Positions 8,321-17,185 of a stretch of DNA of 41,586 bases are shown piece after piece. A program made the position numbers and the translations under genes. The notes beneath the pieces are model-generated. The model did not search any database and was not told the origin of the DNA. It saw only the letters and a program-made list of their open reading frames with translations. The stretch covers positions 1 through 41,586 of the forward strand of contig NZ_BMEV01000024.1 of the NCBI RefSeq assembly GCF_014637175.1. The letters run 5' to 3'. Numbering within the stretch: the stretch's first letter is position 1; the number at the start of each line of letters is the position of its first letter. The stretch is from Compostibacillus humi (GTDB lineage: Bacteria; Bacillota; Bacilli; Bacillales; Amphibacillaceae).

Positions 8321-9151
8321 CTATTGCTTTTGGCATTCGGGACAAATATGGGTCCCCCTGCCGGCTACTTTTAATTTGCGAATTTCACTGCCGCACTCAA
8401 GGCAAGGTTCCCCGGCCCTTCCGTAAACGGACAATTCCTGCTGGAACATCCCCATTTCTCCTTGGCTGTTTACGTAGGAACGAATCGTCGTTCCTCCAAG
8501 TTGTACCGCTTCCTCCAGCGTCAAAATAGCAGATTGCCGGATTCGTTCCGCTTCTTCCTTCGTCAGCATGCTTGCCGTTTTTTCCGGATTCACCCTGGCT
8601 TTAAATAAAGTTTCATCAACATAAATATTGCCCAGGCCGGTCACTACTTGCTGGTCAAGAAGAACTGCTTTAATCGGCCGGTGGGTTTTTTGTAATTTTT
8701 CATAGAAATACTCTGCAGTAAAAGCTTCATCAAACGGTTCCGGACCTAATTTATTTAATGGGGCACGCTCCTCGTACTGAATGCTCTTTGGATATAGGTG
8801 CATCGTGCCAAATTTTCTGACGTCCAAATAGCGCAATTCTTCCCCGTCCGTAAAAGAAAAAATTACATGGGTATGTTTGTCCAATTCCGTCTCTTTTTTT
8901 ACGACAAAATATTTCCCTTCCATCCGTAAATGGGAAATTAACACGTAGTCATCCAGGTGAAATTGAATGAATTTTCCCCTTCTCCCTAGAGAATGAATCG
9001 TTTGGCCAATTAAGTTCAGTTTAAATTCTTCCGTATCTTCCGGAAATTTAATGATGTTTGGCCAGCGTACAGTTACGTCTTCAATCCTTTTTCCGATAAC
9101 TAACGTGGATAATGTTTTCCGTATCGTTTCCACTTCTGGCAATTCTGGCAT
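8321..9151 (-). CDS. mutM: formamidopyrimidine-DNA glycosylase (Fpg)
   Basis: Removes 8-oxoguanine and other oxidised purines and nicks the abasic site by beta/delta-elimination. The 276-aa protein has the catalytic N-terminus MPELPEVE (Pro2 and Glu3 after Met removal), the GRRGKFI segment supplying the conserved Lys, the helix-two-turn-helix region (LLDQQVVTGLGNIYVDE), and a C-terminal zinc finger CLECGSE...CPEC. The start ATG at 9151 has GGGGAGA upstream. It is co-transcribed between polA (15-bp gap) and coaE, an arrangement common in Bacillus. Confidence 0.97.
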   Translation of the reverse strand: MPELPEVETIRKTLSTLVIGKRIEDVTVRWPNIIKFPEDTEEFKLNLIGQTIHSLGRRGKFIQFHLDDYVLISHLRMEGKYFVVKKETELDKHTHVIFSFTDGEELRYLDVRKFGTMHLYPKSIQYEERAPLNKLGPEPFDEAFTAEYFYEKLQKTHRPIKAVLLDQQVVTGLGNIYVDETLFKARVNPEKTASMLTKEEAERIRQSAILTLEEAVQLGGTTIRSYVNSQGEMGMFQQELSVYGRAGEPCLECGSEIRKLKVAGRGTHICPECQKQ

Positions 9152-9166
9152 TACACTGTTTCTCCC

Positions 9167-11803
9167 CTATTTTGCATCGAACCAGCTGTCTCCATAGGCA
9201 TAATCTACTTTTAGCGGCACCTCCAGCTGAACCGTATTTTCCATCACTGCTGGTACGATTTCTTTTAATTTGTCTAATTCTTCTTTCGGAGCTTCGAGGA
9301 TCAGTTCATCATGAACTTGCAATAACATTCGCGCTTGGAGGTTTTCCTCTTTCAGTTTTCCGTCCAAATCGATCATTGCCTTTTTAATAATGTCAGCGGC
9401 ACTTCCTTGAATCGGCGAATTCATCGCTGTTCTTTCCGCAAAACTGCGAACATTAAAGTTTCTGCTCGTAATATCCGGCAAATACCTTCTCCGGTTCATA
9501 ATCGTCGAAACATAGCCGTTCAGTTTTGCTTCCCGGACGATTTCCTCCATATATTCTTTCACGCCGGTATAAATTTCAAAGTATTTATCGATAAATTGTT
9601 TTGCTTCTTTCCGGGTAATTCCTAAGTTTTGCGACAATCCGTAATCGCTGATGCCGTACACGATGCCAAAGTTGACCGCCTTAGCCTGCCGGCGCATGTT
9701 CGGCGTTACTTCATCTTCAGACACGTGAAAAACATCCATCGCCGTTTTCGTATGAATATCCATATTGTTTTTGAAAGCTTCGATGAGTTTTTCGTCGCCA
9801 GATATATGGGCTAATACCCGCAGCTCAATTTGTGAATAATCGGCAGCGAAAATAAACCAATTTTCTTCCGAAGGGACAAAGGCACGGCGGATTTTTCTTC
9901 CTTCTTCCAGACGGATCGGAATGTTTTGCAAGTTCGGATCAACTGAGCTTAACCGCCCTGTCTGGGTCAATGCCTGATTAAACCGGGTATGTACCTTGTT
10001 CGTATCTTGATGAATCACTTTAAGCAGCCCTTCGATATACGTGGATTGCAGTTTTTGCAATTGGCGGTACAACAATAATTTCGGAATAATATCATGTTCA
10101 TTTTTCAGCTGCTCGAGGACATCTGCCGCAGTGGAATAGCCTGTTTTCGTCTTTTTAATAACCGGAAGTCCCAGTTTTTCAAATAAAATCGGACCTAGTT
10201 GTTTTGGCGAATTAATATTAAATTCCTGCCCTGCCAAGTTGTAAATATCTTGCTCCAGCTGGCCGATTCGGGCCCGCAAGTCTTCGCCCATTTCCTTCAG
10301 GCGGTTTTTATCGACGAGCACACCTTGATGTTCCATTTTCCCTAAAATCAGCGCCAGCGGCATTTCCAGTTCTTTAAACAATTCATATTGCTCATTTTCC
10401 TTCAGCCGTTCTGTCATTTCATCCCGCAATTCGTACAGAGCTTTTGCTTTTCGGACAATATGTTCTGCCAATACGTCCTTTTCAGGAACGGACCGTTTTG
10501 CCCCTTTTCCGTACACTTCTTCATCGAATAGGACAACATTTTTTTCCATCCGGTTGCTGATGGCAGGAATATCGTGATTATTATCCGACGGGTTTAACAG
10601 GTAGGAAGCGAGCAATAAATCAAAGGTTATCCCTTTCATCGCTACCCCTTCACGGAGCAAAGAAACGACGGATTGCTTTGCATCGAATACGTATTTTTTC
10701 ATCGCCGGATCCTCGGCCCATTGCTGAAAAAGAGAAGATGAAAGAGCCGTTTCCGGTTCCAGATAATAGGCGCCTTTGTCATTTACGAGACCGATGCCGA
10801 GAATCTTCTCCTGATGATAATTTTCGCCGAATATTTCAATAACGATGGCATCTTCACCGGTAAACATTTCTTCCGTCACTTCAGCAGCAACCGTAAAATT
10901 GATCTCTTCCAGTTCATCCTTTCCTTCGCTGTCATCCTTTTGTCCGGAAATTCTGTCCAACAGGGACTGGAAGCCCAGCTCCTTAAATATTTGCAATACC
11001 TTTCTTTCTTCATAGCCGTTATATAGTACATCGTTTACCGTTATTTCAATTGGTGAATTCCGGTTGATTGTTGCCAGTTCCCGGCTCATAAAGGCATCAT
11101 CTTTATGATTGGTCAAATTTTCCTTTAACTTTTTGCCGCTTACATCGTCCAGGTTTTCAAATAATTGTTCCAGGCTGCCAAATTGTTTTAACAATTTTGC
11201 TGCCGTTTTTTGCCCGACTCCCGGTACGCCGGGAATATTATCTGAACTGTCACCCATAAGGGCTTTTAAATCGATAATCTGCTCTGGGCGGACTCCCATT
11301 TTTTCCTCGACAAAAGAAGGAGTATAAGCATCCACATCGCTTATTCCTTTTTTCGTCACATGAACCGTTACTTTATCAGATACAAGCTGGAGCATGTCCT
11401 TATCTCCAGAGACTACGACCACATCCAGTCCTTGCTCTTTCGCCTGTTCGGAGAGGGTACCGATTATATCGTCCGCTTCATACTGGTCTAATTCATAATG
11501 CTTAATTTGAAAGGCGTTGAGCAGCTCTTTTACAACCGGAAACTGTTCCGACAATTCCGGGGGGGTTTTCTGCCTTCCACCTTTATACTCTTTATACGTT
11601 TCGTGCCGGAACGTCGTTTTCCCCGCATCAAAGGCAACTAACAAATGAGACGGCTTTTCTTCCTCCAAAATTTTTAATAACATCGTAGTAAAGCCATACA
11701 CCGCATTTGTATAGACCCCTTTGTCGTTATTCAGCAATGGCAGGGCAAAGAAAGCACGATACAATATACTATTTCCATCGATTAATACGAATTTATCCGA
11801 CAT
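9167..11803 (-). CDS. polA: DNA polymerase I
   Basis: Fills repair gaps and removes Okazaki primers. The 878-aa protein has an N-terminal 5' nuclease domain (about 1-290, with GDSSDNIPGVPGVGQKT at 184-200), a middle 3'-5' exonuclease fold, and a C-terminal polymerase with motif A DYSQIELR (655-662), motif B RRQAKAVNFGIVYG (704-717) and motif C QVHDEL (829-834). The exonuclease domain lacks the DxE metal ligands (VIEIFGENYH around 321-330), so, as in other Bacillus Pol I enzymes, it is probably without proofreading. The start is ATG at 11803 with GGAGG upstream. It is the first gene of polA-mutM-coaE. Confidence 0.97.
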   Translation of the reverse strand: MSDKFVLIDGNSILYRAFFALPLLNNDKGVYTNAVYGFTTMLLKILEEEKPSHLLVAFDAGKTTFRHETYKEYKGGRQKTPPELSEQFPVVKELLNAFQIKHYELDQYEADDIIGTLSEQAKEQGLDVVVVSGDKDMLQLVSDKVTVHVTKKGISDVDAYTPSFVEEKMGVRPEQIIDLKALMGDSSDNIPGVPGVGQKTAAKLLKQFGSLEQLFENLDDVSGKKLKENLTNHKDDAFMSRELATINRNSPIEITVNDVLYNGYEERKVLQIFKELGFQSLLDRISGQKDDSEGKDELEEINFTVAAEVTEEMFTGEDAIVIEIFGENYHQEKILGIGLVNDKGAYYLEPETALSSSLFQQWAEDPAMKKYVFDAKQSVVSLLREGVAMKGITFDLLLASYLLNPSDNNHDIPAISNRMEKNVVLFDEEVYGKGAKRSVPEKDVLAEHIVRKAKALYELRDEMTERLKENEQYELFKELEMPLALILGKMEHQGVLVDKNRLKEMGEDLRARIGQLEQDIYNLAGQEFNINSPKQLGPILFEKLGLPVIKKTKTGYSTAADVLEQLKNEHDIIPKLLLYRQLQKLQSTYIEGLLKVIHQDTNKVHTRFNQALTQTGRLSSVDPNLQNIPIRLEEGRKIRRAFVPSEENWFIFAADYSQIELRVLAHISGDEKLIEAFKNNMDIHTKTAMDVFHVSEDEVTPNMRRQAKAVNFGIVYGISDYGLSQNLGITRKEAKQFIDKYFEIYTGVKEYMEEIVREAKLNGYVSTIMNRRRYLPDITSRNFNVRSFAERTAMNSPIQGSAADIIKKAMIDLDGKLKEENLQARMLLQVHDELILEAPKEELDKLKEIVPAVMENTVQLEVPLKVDYAYGDSWFDAK

Positions 11804-11943
11804 TCTAAAAATATCCTCCACTTCTATTAGCACTTAATTTTATTGTAAACATTTCGGTAAGGAAAATAAAGGGAAGCGGCGTTACAAGTAATACGGTCAT
11901 TGAAAACCGGCAGTGCCTGAATTCTAGAGAAAAGCATATACTA

Positions 11944-12079
11944 GGTTGCATGGCAAAATTGGGGAAGTATCGTTGAGAGAAGCCTTGTCTCGGTCGATTG
12001 CAGCGAAATTCGCACGAAAATCAGCCGTGAGAAGCTCTGTCTCGGTCGATTGCACAACAAAATGCAAAAAATCAGCCGA
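11944..12079. repeat. imperfect tandem repeat of about 51 bp
   Basis: Two consecutive copies begin GAGAAGC (11977-12028 and 12029-12079). They share GTCTCGGTCGATTGCA and end in AAAATCAGCCG or AAAAATCAGCCG. A third, decayed copy may lie just before (11944-11976, with GGTTGCATGGCAAAATT). The last copy supplies one arm of the phoR terminator. This explains most of the 265-bp gap between polA and phoR; I see no gene in it. Confidence 0.75.
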
Positions 12080-12097
12080 AAGTCTCCCGGCTGATTT
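12062..12097 (-). terminator. terminator of phoP-phoR
   Basis: A stem AAATCAGCCG / CGGCTGATTT (12069-12078, 12088-12097) followed on the minus strand by a T run, immediately after the phoR stop. Confidence 0.88.
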
Positions 12098-12098
12098 G

Positions 12099-13466
12099 TT
12101 ATTTCGGCAAATAAACATGAACGGTTGTGCCTTTGCCGACTTCGCTTTCGATATCGATATTGCCTTTATGTACTTCGACAATATGCTTTACAATTGCCAG
12201 TCCTAAACCCGTACCTCCTGTATTTCTGCTCCTTGCCCGGTCTACCCGGTAGAAGCGTTCAAAAATTCGAGGCAATTCTTTTTCGGTAATGCCGATACCT
12301 GTATCTGATACCTTTAAATGCACATATTTACTCGTCGAAAAAACTTCTACGTCAATTTTCCCGCCATCTGGCGTATAATGGATAGCATTATCAATTAAAT
12401 TAATAAAAATTTGTTTGATCCTTTCCTGATCTGCTTTAAAATTCAAATCTTCTTCTGCCTGAACGGTTAACGCCAGACCTTTTTTCTCTGCCCTTATTTT
12501 AAGCGGCGGGATTACTTCTTGTAACAAGTCTGATAATGTTATTTTGTTAAGAACGAGCTGGAAGTTTTCATCTTCCAGCTTGGATAATGTTAAGAGGTCT
12601 TCGATTAATAGCTGCATCCGCTTGCTTTCCTTATGGATGATGGACAAAAACTCCTTTGCTGCATCCGGATCCTCTATCCCGCCATCTAACAATGTTTCCG
12701 CAAAACCGGTTATCGAAGTAATCGGCGTCCTAAGTTCATGGGAAACATTGGCTACAAAATCTTTGCGCATGACCTCTAAACGTTTTAATTCCGTAATATC
12801 GTACGTAGCCAATACTGCTCCTTTTACCCGGTTTTTCTTGTTGAAAATAGGGGTGCCGACAACTTCATAGTACCGTTTATGAATCCCGCTGTAATAAAGG
12901 AATTCGTCCTTTATGTTTTTTTCATATAAAAAAACTTGCTGGACAATCCGATGGAATTTTTCTTCTCTTAATACATTGTGGTATATTTGGCCCTTGTATT
13001 CTTTTTCCCTTCCGCCAAACATATCCAAAAATTGCTGGTTCACGAGATGAATATAGCCTTTTTCGTCAATTAATATCAAACCGCTGCTGGAATTGTTAAT
13101 CAATGTAAATAACTGCTCGGAATGCATTTTTTCTTGAATAGAAAGCTCACTCAAATGCCGGGCAAGGGAATTGATTTTATACATGAGCTGTTCAATGATT
13201 TCATTATTTGTAGAAAAATGCATTCTCGCCCGGTAGTTGCCCTGCTCCATTTTCGTAATTGTCGTTGTCGCCTTTTTTAACGGCAATAGATACAAAGCAT
13301 AAAAAGACCGCAAAAATAGAAGAAAGGCAACAAAATACGTCAGTAATATGATAATGAGGATTACTTTATTTTCGATAAACGGAAAAACTCCGACTCCTGT
13401 AAAAACAACAATCCCTAAAGCAATAAGAACATATTTTAATAATGGAGCCTGAAATAATTCTTTCAT
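12099..13466 (-). CDS. phoR: sensor histidine kinase PhoR, lacking an extracytoplasmic domain
   Basis: Kinase partner of PhoP in the phosphate-starvation response. The 455-aa protein has two membrane segments (about 11-30 and 35-57) joined by only a few residues. These are followed by a HAMP-like region (58-108), a PAS domain (about 119-225), a HisKA domain with phosphoacceptor His243 in VSHELRTP, and an ATPase domain with the N box around Asn360, DTGIG (388-392) and GTGLG (418-422). B. subtilis PhoR is 579 aa because it has a large domain between its membrane helices; that domain is absent here. Identity as PhoR rests on the paired PhoP and the position between polA and icd/citZ. The start codon overlaps the phoP stop by 4 bp. 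Confidence 0.9.
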   Translation of the reverse strand: MKELFQAPLLKYVLIALGIVVFTGVGVFPFIENKVILIIILLTYFVAFLLFLRSFYALYLLPLKKATTTITKMEQGNYRARMHFSTNNEIIEQLMYKINSLARHLSELSIQEKMHSEQLFTLINNSSSGLILIDEKGYIHLVNQQFLDMFGGREKEYKGQIYHNVLREEKFHRIVQQVFLYEKNIKDEFLYYSGIHKRYYEVVGTPIFNKKNRVKGAVLATYDITELKRLEVMRKDFVANVSHELRTPITSITGFAETLLDGGIEDPDAAKEFLSIIHKESKRMQLLIEDLLTLSKLEDENFQLVLNKITLSDLLQEVIPPLKIRAEKKGLALTVQAEEDLNFKADQERIKQIFINLIDNAIHYTPDGGKIDVEVFSTSKYVHLKVSDTGIGITEKELPRIFERFYRVDRARSRNTGGTGLGLAIVKHIVEVHKGNIDIESEVGKGTTVHVYLPK

Positions 13467-14161
13467 CGGGCTGGTTCCTCCAATTTATATCCAAGTCCTC
13501 TTACCGTTTTAATGTAGGAAAATTTTTTGTCCTTTGGTTCAATTTTTTCTCGCAAATGGCTAATATGGACGTCTACAATTCTAGTATCACCGACGAAATC
13601 ATAATCCCATACGGCACTGAGCAACTGATCCCTGGAAATTACTTTCCCTTTATTTTCTGCGAGGTAATATAAAAGTTCAAATTCTTTTCTCGTAAAGGTA
13701 ATCACTTTCCCCTTCATCGTCGCCTCGTAACGTTCGGGATAAATCGTCAGATCGCCAACTTTAATTGTGCGGAAGGAGCCTTCTGAATTTGCCGATTTCG
13801 TTCTGCGCAAAATCGCTTTAATTCGGGCTACAACTTCTTTTGGGCTGAAAGGTTTTGTCATATAATCGTCGGCGCCTAATTCAAGCCCTAATATTTTGTC
13901 CAGTTCATCATCTTTCGCTGTCAGCATTAAAATCGGGGTTTCTATTTTTTGATTGCGCAATTGTTTACATATTTCTAAGCCGTCCATTCCTGGCAGCATT
14001 AAATCTAATATAATTAAATCATATTCATTATTTTCGCATTTTTCCAGCGCTTCTATTCCGTCATAAGCTGCCTCGGTCGTAAAACCTGCCCGTTCCACAT
14101 TGTATTGAAGCAGCGTAACAATTGATTCTTCATCGTCCACTATTAAGATTTTCTGACTCAT
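13463..14161 (-). CDS. phoP: response regulator PhoP (OmpR family)
   Basis: DNA-binding regulator of phosphate starvation genes. The 232-aa protein has a receiver domain with acidic pocket DDEE (9-12), phosphoacceptor Asp53 and the conserved Lys in MTKPF. Its winged-helix C-terminal domain includes FTRKEFELLYYL, VDVHISHLREKI and TVRGLGYKLE. The ATG at 14161 is preceded by GGAGG. It is the first gene of a two-gene operon and is translationally coupled to phoR by an ATGA overlap. Confidence 0.96.
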   Translation of the reverse strand: MSQKILIVDDEESIVTLLQYNVERAGFTTEAAYDGIEALEKCENNEYDLIILDLMLPGMDGLEICKQLRNQKIETPILMLTAKDDELDKILGLELGADDYMTKPFSPKEVVARIKAILRRTKSANSEGSFRTIKVGDLTIYPERYEATMKGKVITFTRKEFELLYYLAENKGKVISRDQLLSAVWDYDFVGDTRIVDVHISHLREKIEPKDKKFSYIKTVRGLGYKLEEPAR

Positions 14162-14185
14162 GCAGGTACCTCCATCATAAATTAT

Positions 14186-14243
14186 GCTATACTTTCATCT
14201 TATCATTGTTTACAAATAGAACAATAAATAAATAGAATGTAAA
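14186..14243 (-). promoter_or_regulatory. probable phoPR promoter with Pho-box-like repeats
   Basis: Minus-strand TTGTAA, 18 bp, TATAGC (14186-14191) upstream of phoP. Further upstream are TTTACA (14238-14243) and TTTATT spaced by 5 bp, resembling the TT(A/C/T)ACA direct repeats bound by PhoP; the next two units fit poorly. Autoregulation is plausible but weakly supported. Confidence 0.3.
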
Positions 14244-14252
14244 AAAAAATTT

Positions 14253-14296
14253 ACAAAAAAAAGCCTCTATTTACCAATGCCGGTAAATAGAGGCTT
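14253..14296 (-). terminator. terminator of icd
   Basis: A 15-bp perfect stem AAGCCTCTATTTACC and its complement (14261-14275, 14282-14296) with a long T run on the minus strand. Confidence 0.94.
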
Positions 14297-14304
14297 CGTC
14301 ATGC

Positions 14305-15576
14305 TTAATTCATATTTTTAATCAGTTCATCCGCAAACTCGGAGCATTTCACTTCTTTAGCATCATCCATGAGACGAGCAAAGTCATACGTTACAACTTT
14401 CGAAGCGATTGTCTTATCCATGGAATCGGTAATAAGCTGAGCTGCTTCTTTCCATCCTAAGTGTTCAAGCATTAAGACGGCAGATAGGATAACCGAAGAT
14501 GGGTTTACCTTGTCTAGGCCAGCATATTTCGGAGCAGTTCCATGGGTTGCTTCAAAAATAGCGTGTCCCGTATCGTAGTTAATGTTTGCTCCTGGTGCAA
14601 TACCAATTCCGCCAACTTGGGCAGCCAACGCATCAGAAATATAGTCTCCGTTTAAGTTCATTGTTGCAACGACATCGAACTCTTTCGGACGAGTCAAAAT
14701 TTGCTGCAAGAAAATATCGGCAATTGCATCTTTAATAAGAATCTTGCCTTCAGCCAATGCTTCATCTTGCGCTTTATTTGCCGCATCTTTGCCCTCTTTT
14801 TCGGCAATGCGGTCATACTCTGCCCAAGTAAATACTTTATCGCCGAATTCTTCTTCTGCCACTTCATAGCCCCAGATCTTGAAGGCACCTTCTGTGAACT
14901 TCATAATATTTCCTTTATGTACTAAAGTCACACTCTTTCGTCCTTCGTCGATCGCATATTGAATAGCAGCACGGACAAGACGTTTCGTACCTTCTTCAGA
15001 AACCGGTTTAATTCCGATTCCGGAAGTTTCAGGGAAGCGAATTTTGTGTACTCCCATTTCTTCTTCCAAGAATTTAATTACTTTTTTCACTTCTTCGGAA
15101 CCTTTTTGCCATTCGATTCCAGCATAAATATCTTCCGTGTTTTCCCGGAAAATTACCATATCCACATGCTCAGGGTGTTTTACTGGTGAAGGAACACCAT
15201 CGAAATAGCGGACTGGACGCAAGCATGTAAATAAGTCCAATTCCTGTCTAAGTGCCACGTTTAAGGAACGGATTCCTCCGCCAATCGGTGTCGTTAAAGG
15301 ACCTTTAATGGCGATTTTATATTCTCTAATTTTATCTAACGTATCTTGCGGAAGCCATTCGCCAGTTTTATTGTATGCCTTCTCCCCAGCATACACTTCC
15401 AGCCATTCGATTTTTTTCTTTCCGTCGTAAGCTTTTTCAACAGCAGCTTCCACAACTCTGCTGGCAGCTCTCCAAATATCCGGACCTGTTCCATCCCCTT
15501 CGATAAATGGAATGATCGGCCGGTCCGGCACATGCATTTTTCCATTTTCTACGATGATTTTTTCTCCTTGTACCAT
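14305..15576 (-). CDS. icd: isocitrate dehydrogenase (NADP)
   Basis: Oxidatively decarboxylates isocitrate to 2-oxoglutarate in the TCA cycle, forming NADPH. The 423-aa protein equals the B. subtilis Icd length and has [13 protein letters not shown] near the N-terminus, the substrate-site region [14 protein letters not shown], and the NADP-binding region near HGTAPKYAG. The start is ATG at 15576 with GGGAGG upstream; an in-frame extension to 15615 has no ribosome site. It lies downstream of citZ but has its own extended -10 promoter and terminator. No mdh follows, unlike the citZ-icd-mdh order of B. subtilis. Confidence 0.97.
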   Translation of the reverse strand: MVQGEKIIVENGKMHVPDRPIIPFIEGDGTGPDIWRAASRVVEAAVEKAYDGKKKIEWLEVYAGEKAYNKTGEWLPQDTLDKIREYKIAIKGPLTTPIGGGIRSLNVALRQELDLFTCLRPVRYFDGVPSPVKHPEHVDMVIFRENTEDIYAGIEWQKGSEEVKKVIKFLEEEMGVHKIRFPETSGIGIKPVSEEGTKRLVRAAIQYAIDEGRKSVTLVHKGNIMKFTEGAFKIWGYEVAEEEFGDKVFTWAEYDRIAEKEGKDAANKAQDEALAEGKILIKDAIADIFLQQILTRPKEFDVVATMNLNGDYISDALAAQVGGIGIAPGANINYDTGHAIFEATHGTAPKYAGLDKVNPSSVILSAVLMLEHLGWKEAAQLITDSMDKTIASKVVTYDFARLMDDAKEVKCSEFADELIKNMN

Positions 15577-15651
15577 GTACAAATACCTCCCTTGTTTATA
15601 TGACAGGAATAGCAAACAGAAAAACTATGAAACTATTCCTTAACCATGTAT

Positions 15652-15660
15652 ATTATAGCA
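15652..15660 (-). promoter_or_regulatory. extended -10 promoter of icd
   Basis: Minus-strand TGCTATAAT (TG, one base, perfect TATAAT at 15652-15657) about 80 bp before the icd start. The -35 region (CTTTAT or TTTATT) is weak. Confidence 0.6.
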
Positions 15661-15698
15661 TTCCTTTTTCAGAAATAAAGCTAACCTTGCCGAATAAT

Positions 15699-15753
15699 AG
15701 CGACATATAGGGGTTGAGTCTATCTTGTCTGCGTTATGTTCCTATATGTCGCT
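15699..15753. repeat. 13-bp inverted repeat between citZ and icd
   Basis: AGCGACATATAGG (15699-15711) is perfectly complementary to CCTATATGTCGCT (15741-15753), with a 29-nt loop. A T run follows on the plus strand but not on the minus strand. It may therefore act mainly as an RNA hairpin after citZ, or stop antisense transcription toward citZ. Confidence 0.6.
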
Positions 15754-15764
15754 GCTCTTTTTTA

Positions 15765-16886
15765 TCAATCACGATTTGCAATCGGCACGAATTCCCGTTT
15801 GCCAGGACCGACATACTCTGCCCGCGGGCGGATGAGTCGGTTATCTGCATATTGTTCCAAAATATGTGCTAACCATCCGGACGTACGGCTAACAGCAAAT
15901 ATCGGCGTAAATAAATCGTGCTCAATACCTAAGCAATGGTATACCGACGCACTATAAAAGTCTACGTTTGCCGGCAAGCCTTTCTTTTCTTTAATATATT
16001 CTTCTATTTTCACAGACATATTATACCATTTCTCTTGGCCGGTTAATTTCGTTAACTGTCTGGACATTTCTTTTAAATGTTTTGCTCTAGGGTCACCTTT
16101 GCGATATACCCGGTGTCCCATTCCCATTATTTTTTCTTTATTCGCAAGTTTCTTCTCTACGTACGGAATCGCATTTTCCTCTTCACCAATTTCAAGCAGC
16201 ATTTTCATCACGTTTTCATTTGCTCCGCCGTGAAGAGGACCTTTTAAAGCCCCTATTGCAGCAGTGATTCCGGAATATACATCAGAAAGTGTTGCGACAC
16301 AGACTCTTGCGGTAAAGGTGGATGCATTCAGTTCATGGTCTGCATGCAATACAAGCGCCTTGTCAATTGCTTCTACTTCAATCTCATTCGGTTCTTTACC
16401 GTTTAACATATAGAGGAAATTTTCCGCGTAGCTTAAGTCTTTTCGAGGGGAAACCGGTTCTAACCCTTTTCTGATTCTTGCAAATGCGGCAACAATCGTA
16501 CCGATCTTTGCCTGCAAACGAATCGCTTTCCGTTTATTTGCTTCCGGGTCCATCACATCGGCTTCATCGTCATATACTGCAAGCATGGAAACGGCAGTAC
16601 GCAAGGCAGCCATAGGATGAACTTTCGTAACGTCATAAGATTTCAAATGATCGATAATCCCTTGTGGAACTTCCATATTTTCCGCAAGTTCCTTTTTAAA
16701 TCCGTCCAACTCAGCTTGATTCGGAAGTTTTTTATGCCACAACAGATAAACAACCTCTTCAAAACTAGCATTCTCTGTCAAGTCATCAATTGTGTAACCA
16801 ACATACGTTAATTGGTCATCAATAATCGAACTGATGGAAGACTGAGAAGCAACTACCCCTTCTAGCCCTTTTGTAGTTGTAGTCAT
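15765..16886 (-). CDS. citZ: citrate synthase
   Basis: Condenses acetyl-CoA and oxaloacetate to citrate, the entry step of the TCA cycle. The 373-aa protein has the family signatures GPLHGGANENV and MGMGHRVYRKGDPRA with catalytic His residues, and the Asp in PANVDFYSASVYH. Its length fits the Gram-positive short form. The ATG at 16886 is preceded by GGAGAGGG. It lies upstream of icd on the same strand; an inverted repeat in the promoter region suggests separate control. Confidence 0.96.
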   Translation of the reverse strand: MTTTTKGLEGVVASQSSISSIIDDQLTYVGYTIDDLTENASFEEVVYLLWHKKLPNQAELDGFKKELAENMEVPQGIIDHLKSYDVTKVHPMAALRTAVSMLAVYDDEADVMDPEANKRKAIRLQAKIGTIVAAFARIRKGLEPVSPRKDLSYAENFLYMLNGKEPNEIEVEAIDKALVLHADHELNASTFTARVCVATLSDVYSGITAAIGALKGPLHGGANENVMKMLLEIGEEENAIPYVEKKLANKEKIMGMGHRVYRKGDPRAKHLKEMSRQLTKLTGQEKWYNMSVKIEEYIKEKKGLPANVDFYSASVYHCLGIEHDLFTPIFAVSRTSGWLAHILEQYADNRLIRPRAEYVGPGKREFVPIANRD

Positions 16887-16931
16887 AAGAAACCCTCTCC
16901 TTTTCCTATAATTAGTTCACATGAACCTTAT

Positions 16932-16996
16932 ACAATATTTATATTTTGCAAGTTTAGAAGATTCTATTTATATAATTTGCAATATATAAATATTGT
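16932..16996. promoter_or_regulatory. AT-rich inverted repeat in the citZ promoter region
   Basis: Two 20-bp arms, 16932-16951 (contains ACAATATTTATA) and 16977-16996 (contains TATAAATATTGT), are complementary except for one or two positions and separated by 25 bp. On the minus strand the far arm contains TAGACA, with ATTATA or TTATAT at 17-18 bp, a possible promoter. Such a dyad could be a regulator site; B. subtilis citZ is controlled by CcpC and CcpA, but I do not find the exact ATAA-N7-TTAT CcpC pattern. The rest of the 299-bp citZ-ytvI gap holds nothing else I can support. Confidence 0.45.
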
Positions 16997-17185
16997 CTAC
17001 CCCACACTAATTATAAAGTATAATGGGTGGAATGTGAATTGAAACCGTTTAATTTTTTAAAATTTCAACAAAAAACGTAAATTAAATAGATATTTTTCCT
17101 TCCATTGACGAAGTTGTACATTCTAAATTCTCCCGGCAAATCATATGTAACATAGTACAAGCATTCTTTTTGGAGGCATTGTGCG

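Noticed and set aside
17039-17053. cre-like TTGAAACCGTTTAAT upstream of citZ
   Set aside because: Fits only 12 of 15 positions of the CcpA cre consensus and misses the central purine-CG symmetry; too weak to annotate.
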